Origin: Blastococcus mobilis
GTDB taxonomy: Bacteria; Actinomycetota; Actinomycetes; Mycobacteriales; Geodermatophilaceae
Assembly (NCBI RefSeq): GCF_900188025.1
Contig: NZ_FZNO01000012.1
Coordinates: forward strand, 62,001 to 126,000
Reading direction: 5' to 3'
Length of the DNA: 64,000 nt
Below, one piece after another: positions 61,574-64,000 of the stretch. Position 1 is the first letter of the stretch, and every line of letters begins with the position of its first letter. A program made the translations under genes and the position numbers. The notes beneath the pieces are model-generated. The model was given only the letters and a program-made list of their open reading frames with translations, was not told the origin of the DNA and made no database searches.

Positions 61574-61993
61574 TCAAAGTCGGGCGGTCGTCGCGTCGTC
61601 CTCGGCGCCGTCGAAGAAGTGGTCGAGGACCGCGCGGAAGACCGGCTCGTCGGGTGCGGCGTGGGCAAAGAGGGTCATGGACGAGCGCAGCTTCTGCGCA
61701 TCCACCGGTCCGAGGACGCGCTCCGGGTCCGCGGTGTCGAGGTCGGTGAGCGCCCGCGCGCACTCGACCAGTCGGCGGCCGAGCAGGGGGTGCGACAGGT
61801 AGGCCCGAGCCTCCTCGGGTCCGGAGATCGCGAAACGCTGCGCCATCCCGCTGCGGCCGAGGCCGGCGACCTGGGGAAAGACGAACCACATCCAGTGGGT
61901 GCGCTTCTCGCCGGCGCGCAGCTCCGCGAGCGCCTGGTCGTAGGTGTGGGCCTGGGCGTCGACGAACCGCCGGAGGTCGTAGGGATCGCTCAC
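61574..61993 (-). CDS. DUF1810 protein, 139 aa
   Basis: Compact protein with DLRRFVDAQAHTYDQALAELRAGEKRTHWMWFVFPQ and GLGRSGMAQRFAISGPEEARAYLSHPLLG, the diagnostic DUF1810 core. GTG at 61993; the open frame upstream is without homology. Function unknown. Convergent with the oxidoreductase gene. Confidence 0.9.
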   Translation of the reverse strand: MSDPYDLRRFVDAQAHTYDQALAELRAGEKRTHWMWFVFPQVAGLGRSGMAQRFAISGPEEARAYLSHPLLGRRLVECARALTDLDTADPERVLGPVDAQKLRSSMTLFAHAAPDEPVFRAVLDHFFDGAEDDATTARL

Positions 61994-62055
61994 CCCGGCA
62001 GCTTGCCGCACGAGCCATCCGATGACTCCGGGACGCCGGGACCGTCTGACCTGAC

Positions 62056-62637
62056 ATGCAGACGACGACTCTGGATTTCGGTCCGCAGACCGCCGAGGTG
62101 ACGCGGGTGGTCGCCGGCGTGCGCGACGACCAGCTGGGCGATCCGACCCCGTGCGAGGGCACCTCGGTCGCCGCTCTCCTCGACCATCTGGTCGGCCTGA
62201 CCATGGCGTTCCGGTTGGCCGCGGAGAAGGAGGAGTTCGCCGGGGGCCCGTCCGCGGACGCCGCCCACCTGGCGCCCGACTGGCGGACGCGGCTGCCCGC
62301 GCAACTGGCGGAGTTGAGCGCGGCGTGGCGGAAGCCGAGCGCCTGGGAGGGGACGGCCGAGGTCGCCGGGGTGCGGATGCCGGCGCCCGCGATGGCCGCC
62401 GTCGCACTGAACGAGGTGCTCGTCCACGGCTGGGACCTCGCCGTCGCCACCGGTCAGCCGTACACGGCCGACCCCGCCGGCGTGCAGGCCTGCCTGGAGA
62501 TGGTCGGCGACCGCAGCGACCCCACGGCCGAACCCGAAGGGCTCTTCGGACCGGTCGTGCCGGTGCCGGACGACGCGCCGGCGTTCGACCGGTTGCTCGG
62601 TCTCACCGGCCGCGACCCGCGGTGGGCGGCGTCCTGA
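62056..62637 (+). CDS. TIGR03086-like DinB-fold metal-binding protein, 193 aa
   Basis: Mycothiol-dependent maleylpyruvate isomerase-type N-terminal domain: LGDPTPCEGTSVAALLDHLVGL, and NEVLVHGWDLAVATGQPY with the His residues of the metal site. ATG at 62056. Members of this actinobacterial group are annotated as TIGR03086 family; enzymatic role unassigned. Confidence 0.88.
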   Translation: MQTTTLDFGPQTAEVTRVVAGVRDDQLGDPTPCEGTSVAALLDHLVGLTMAFRLAAEKEEFAGGPSADAAHLAPDWRTRLPAQLAELSAAWRKPSAWEGTAEVAGVRMPAPAMAAVALNEVLVHGWDLAVATGQPYTADPAGVQACLEMVGDRSDPTAEPEGLFGPVVPVPDDAPAFDRLLGLTGRDPRWAAS

Positions 62638-62645
62638 CCCGTGGA

Positions 62646-62675
62646 CGGTGCACGTGGTGGCCACCACGTGCACCG
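62646..62675. terminator. 30-bp perfect palindrome between convergent genes
   Basis: CGGTGCACGTGGTGG (62646-62660) is followed directly by its exact complement CCACCACGTGCACCG (62661-62675). It separates the TIGR03086-like gene and the ABM paralogue, both ending here, so a bidirectional terminator is likely. Confidence 0.7.
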
Positions 62676-62688
62676 ACCGACTCGCGGA

Positions 62689-63309
62689 TCAGACCGTCTC
62701 GGGTACGCGCAGGTGGGCGAGCACGAGATCCATCTCGGCCACGTCGGTGATCTCGCCGCTCATCTGGCGGGTGAACTCCTCACGCATCGACCGAGCCGCG
62801 TCGCTCGCGCGGTTCATCGCCTCGCGGCTGTCGTAGACCGTGGCGGTCACGGCACGGCCGCTCGCGCGGTCGACCAGCATGCTGATGCTGCAGAAGCCGG
62901 GCAGCTCCTCCACTCGCGGCAGCATGGCCATCCGGAAGGTGTCCAGCACCCGTTCCACGTCGTGGGGGTTCCCGCGACTCCAGATGAGCCGGCAGCACGC
63001 GCCGTCCGGCGCCGGGTGCGCGCGGTGCAGGATGCCGATCTCCCACTCCTGCACCTCCGGCTGGCCGCCCATCATCTCCGCGTAGCGCTGCCGCATGTCG
63101 TGCAGGCGGCTCGCGCTGTTGTGCATCGCCTCCTCGGTCTCCCAGGCGGTCGTGGCGATACATCGCCCGCTGTCGCGGTCGCACATCACCGACATGCCGA
63201 CACAACCCTCGATCTCCTGGGCGGCCGGCATGACCTGATCACGGAGGTAGGCGATCGCGTCGTCGATCGACTGCGCGTTGCCGCGCACGGTGACGGATCG
63301 GGCGTACAT
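62689..63309 (-). CDS. Antibiotic-biosynthesis-monooxygenase-like protein, 206 aa
   Basis: Paralogue of 52777-53397 with the same length: MYARSVTVRGNAQSIDDAI, MSVMCDRDSGRCIATTAW, ISMLVDRASGRAVTATVYDSREAM, and the same ending HLRVPETV. The two are duplicated together with their upstream sequence: from the ATG outward both read TGCCACCACTCCTCTC on the plus strand, and share CCCCTGCGGCA.CGCCGC further out. ATG at 63309. Function unknown. Confidence 0.8.
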   Translation of the reverse strand: MYARSVTVRGNAQSIDDAIAYLRDQVMPAAQEIEGCVGMSVMCDRDSGRCIATTAWETEEAMHNSASRLHDMRQRYAEMMGGQPEVQEWEIGILHRAHPAPDGACCRLIWSRGNPHDVERVLDTFRMAMLPRVEELPGFCSISMLVDRASGRAVTATVYDSREAMNRASDAARSMREEFTRQMSGEITDVAEMDLVLAHLRVPETV

Positions 63310-63423
63310 GCCACCACTCCTCTCGGAATCGGCGGCGAGGCCCCTGCGGCATCGCCGCGCCGATCACTGTCCTCGCGGCGGCGCCCGGCGGGCAACGCCC
63401 TGGTGCGCGGTCCGGCTGCTGGA

Positions 63424-63996
63424 TCAGGGTGGCTGCGACCCGCGCTGGAGCTCCTCCTCACCCAGCGCCACGGCGTGCGTCAGCCGCAGGCCGGCGCTGA
63501 GCCACAGCAGGACGTCGTGCAGCCGGAGGCGGGACAGCGGGACCTCCCGCGCCGCCAGCTCCTCTTCCAGCCGGGCGAACGCCGCCGCGTTGCCGGCGAG
63601 CTCCCGGTGGATCACCGCCTCCACCCCGCTGTCGCCCTCCCGCAGGTGGGGGAGCAGGTGCCAGCGGGTGGTGCGGACGACGAGGGGGAACAGGTCGGGA
63701 CGGCGGTGATGGAGGGCGGCCATGACGTGGGCGGGCTGCACGTCGGGGGTCACCTCGCAGTGCTGCCAGATCCGGCGCAGCCACGAGCCGACGGTGCCCG
63801 GTTCGGCGAGCACGGAGAACTCGTCGTCCGGGAGCTCCCAGAACGGACGGCCGGCGGCGCGCTCGATCGCGGCGTCGGCGAGGGGAGGGACGTCGTCCAG
63901 GACGCTCTTCAGGGCCGTCCAGCCCGCCGGGTCCAGACGTCCGTGCAGGCCCTCGGAGCTCAGGATGTCCCCCTCACCGAGCGGGCCGTCCGGCAC
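63424..63996 (-). CDS. Conserved actinobacterial protein, start may be outside the window
   Basis: 190 residues visible from a GTG at 63996. Recognisable stretches are GRPFWELPDDEFSVLAEPGTVGSWLRRIW and VTPDVQPAHVMAALHHRRPDLFPL, which resemble the DUF6308-type family. The GTG is only five bases from the window edge and the frame is open beyond it, so the real start could lie outside. No catalytic motif recognised. Confidence 0.65.
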   Translation of the reverse strand: MPDGPLGEGDILSSEGLHGRLDPAGWTALKSVLDDVPPLADAAIERAAGRPFWELPDDEFSVLAEPGTVGSWLRRIWQHCEVTPDVQPAHVMAALHHRRPDLFPLVVRTTRWHLLPHLREGDSGVEAVIHRELAGNAAAFARLEEELAAREVPLSRLRLHDVLLWLSAGLRLTHAVALGEEELQRGSQPP

Positions 63997-64000
63997 CGGC

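Overview
The window is very GC-rich actinobacterial DNA. Many genes start with GTG, and stop/start overlaps of the ATGA or GTGA type are common. The gene set and the intergenic repeats suggest a member of Geodermatophilaceae (Blastococcus, Geodermatophilus, Modestobacter or a relative). Features that fit this are an RsbQ/RsbP stress module, STAS proteins, DUF1206 membrane proteins, HelD, ADP-forming acyl-CoA synthetase and PhaZ. The genus call is an inference.

Most notable feature: at 48936-50381 a thioredoxin-reductase-like domain is joined to a UGSC-family domain, and the selenocysteine position of the G-D-U-G-S-C motif is an in-frame TAG. A stem-loop begins 11 nt after that TAG, the spacing of bacterial SECIS elements. 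UAG-programmed selenocysteine has been reported in Geodermatophilus and Blastococcus (Mukai and co-workers, 2016), so this is most likely one UAG-Sec selenoprotein of 481 residues, not a gene that stops at 397. It lies in a TetR-controlled run (45875-52467) with an ADP-forming acyl-CoA synthetase, a crotonase-fold protein, a 25-codon micro-ORF and two paralogous proteins of unknown function.

Layout. 1-1358: end of an aldehyde dehydrogenase gene and an anti-sigma ATPase remnant. 1410-4394: large sacsin/Hsp90-like ATPase, followed by a 60-bp tandem repeat array. 4760-8583: small proteins, STAS anti-anti-sigma factor, thiolase, FabG. 8641-13396: two DUF1206 proteins, a Cys-tailed membrane protein, and a SIR2 protein translationally coupled to a membrane protein (candidate NAD-depleting defence pair). 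13431-15743: HelD. 15776-21546: small and broken genes, hemerythrin-like protein, rsbQ-rsbP, DinB-like protein. 21638-27575: acyl-CoA dehydrogenases and CoA-transferase (with an 80-bp mini-element inserted between the dehydrogenase genes), MFS, SDR, a frameshifted remnant.

27748-44927 is a carboxylate/hydroxyacid catabolic island. It holds a TAXI-TRAP transporter with DUF1850, a DUF6282 hydrolase, a fused isopropylmalate-dehydrogenase-like plus Ldh2-type dehydrogenase, two related MFS carriers, RraA-type aldolase, a 3-hydroxyacid-dehydrogenase-like protein, L- and D-2-hydroxyacid oxidases, a DapA-family aldolase, two FAH-family hydrolases and an atypical SDR. Together they suggest import of a C4-C6 hydroxy- or oxo-acid and its oxidation, aldol cleavage and hydrolysis. 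The actual substrate cannot be read from the sequence.

52554-64000 is mixed: two ABM-like paralogues with duplicated upstream sequence, PHA depolymerase, AlaX editing protein, three or more genes that look broken, a glutathionyl-hydroquinone-reductase-like protein, an ArsR/coiled-coil/oxidoreductase operon and small conserved proteins. No rRNA, tRNA, CRISPR array, transposase or phage gene was recognised.
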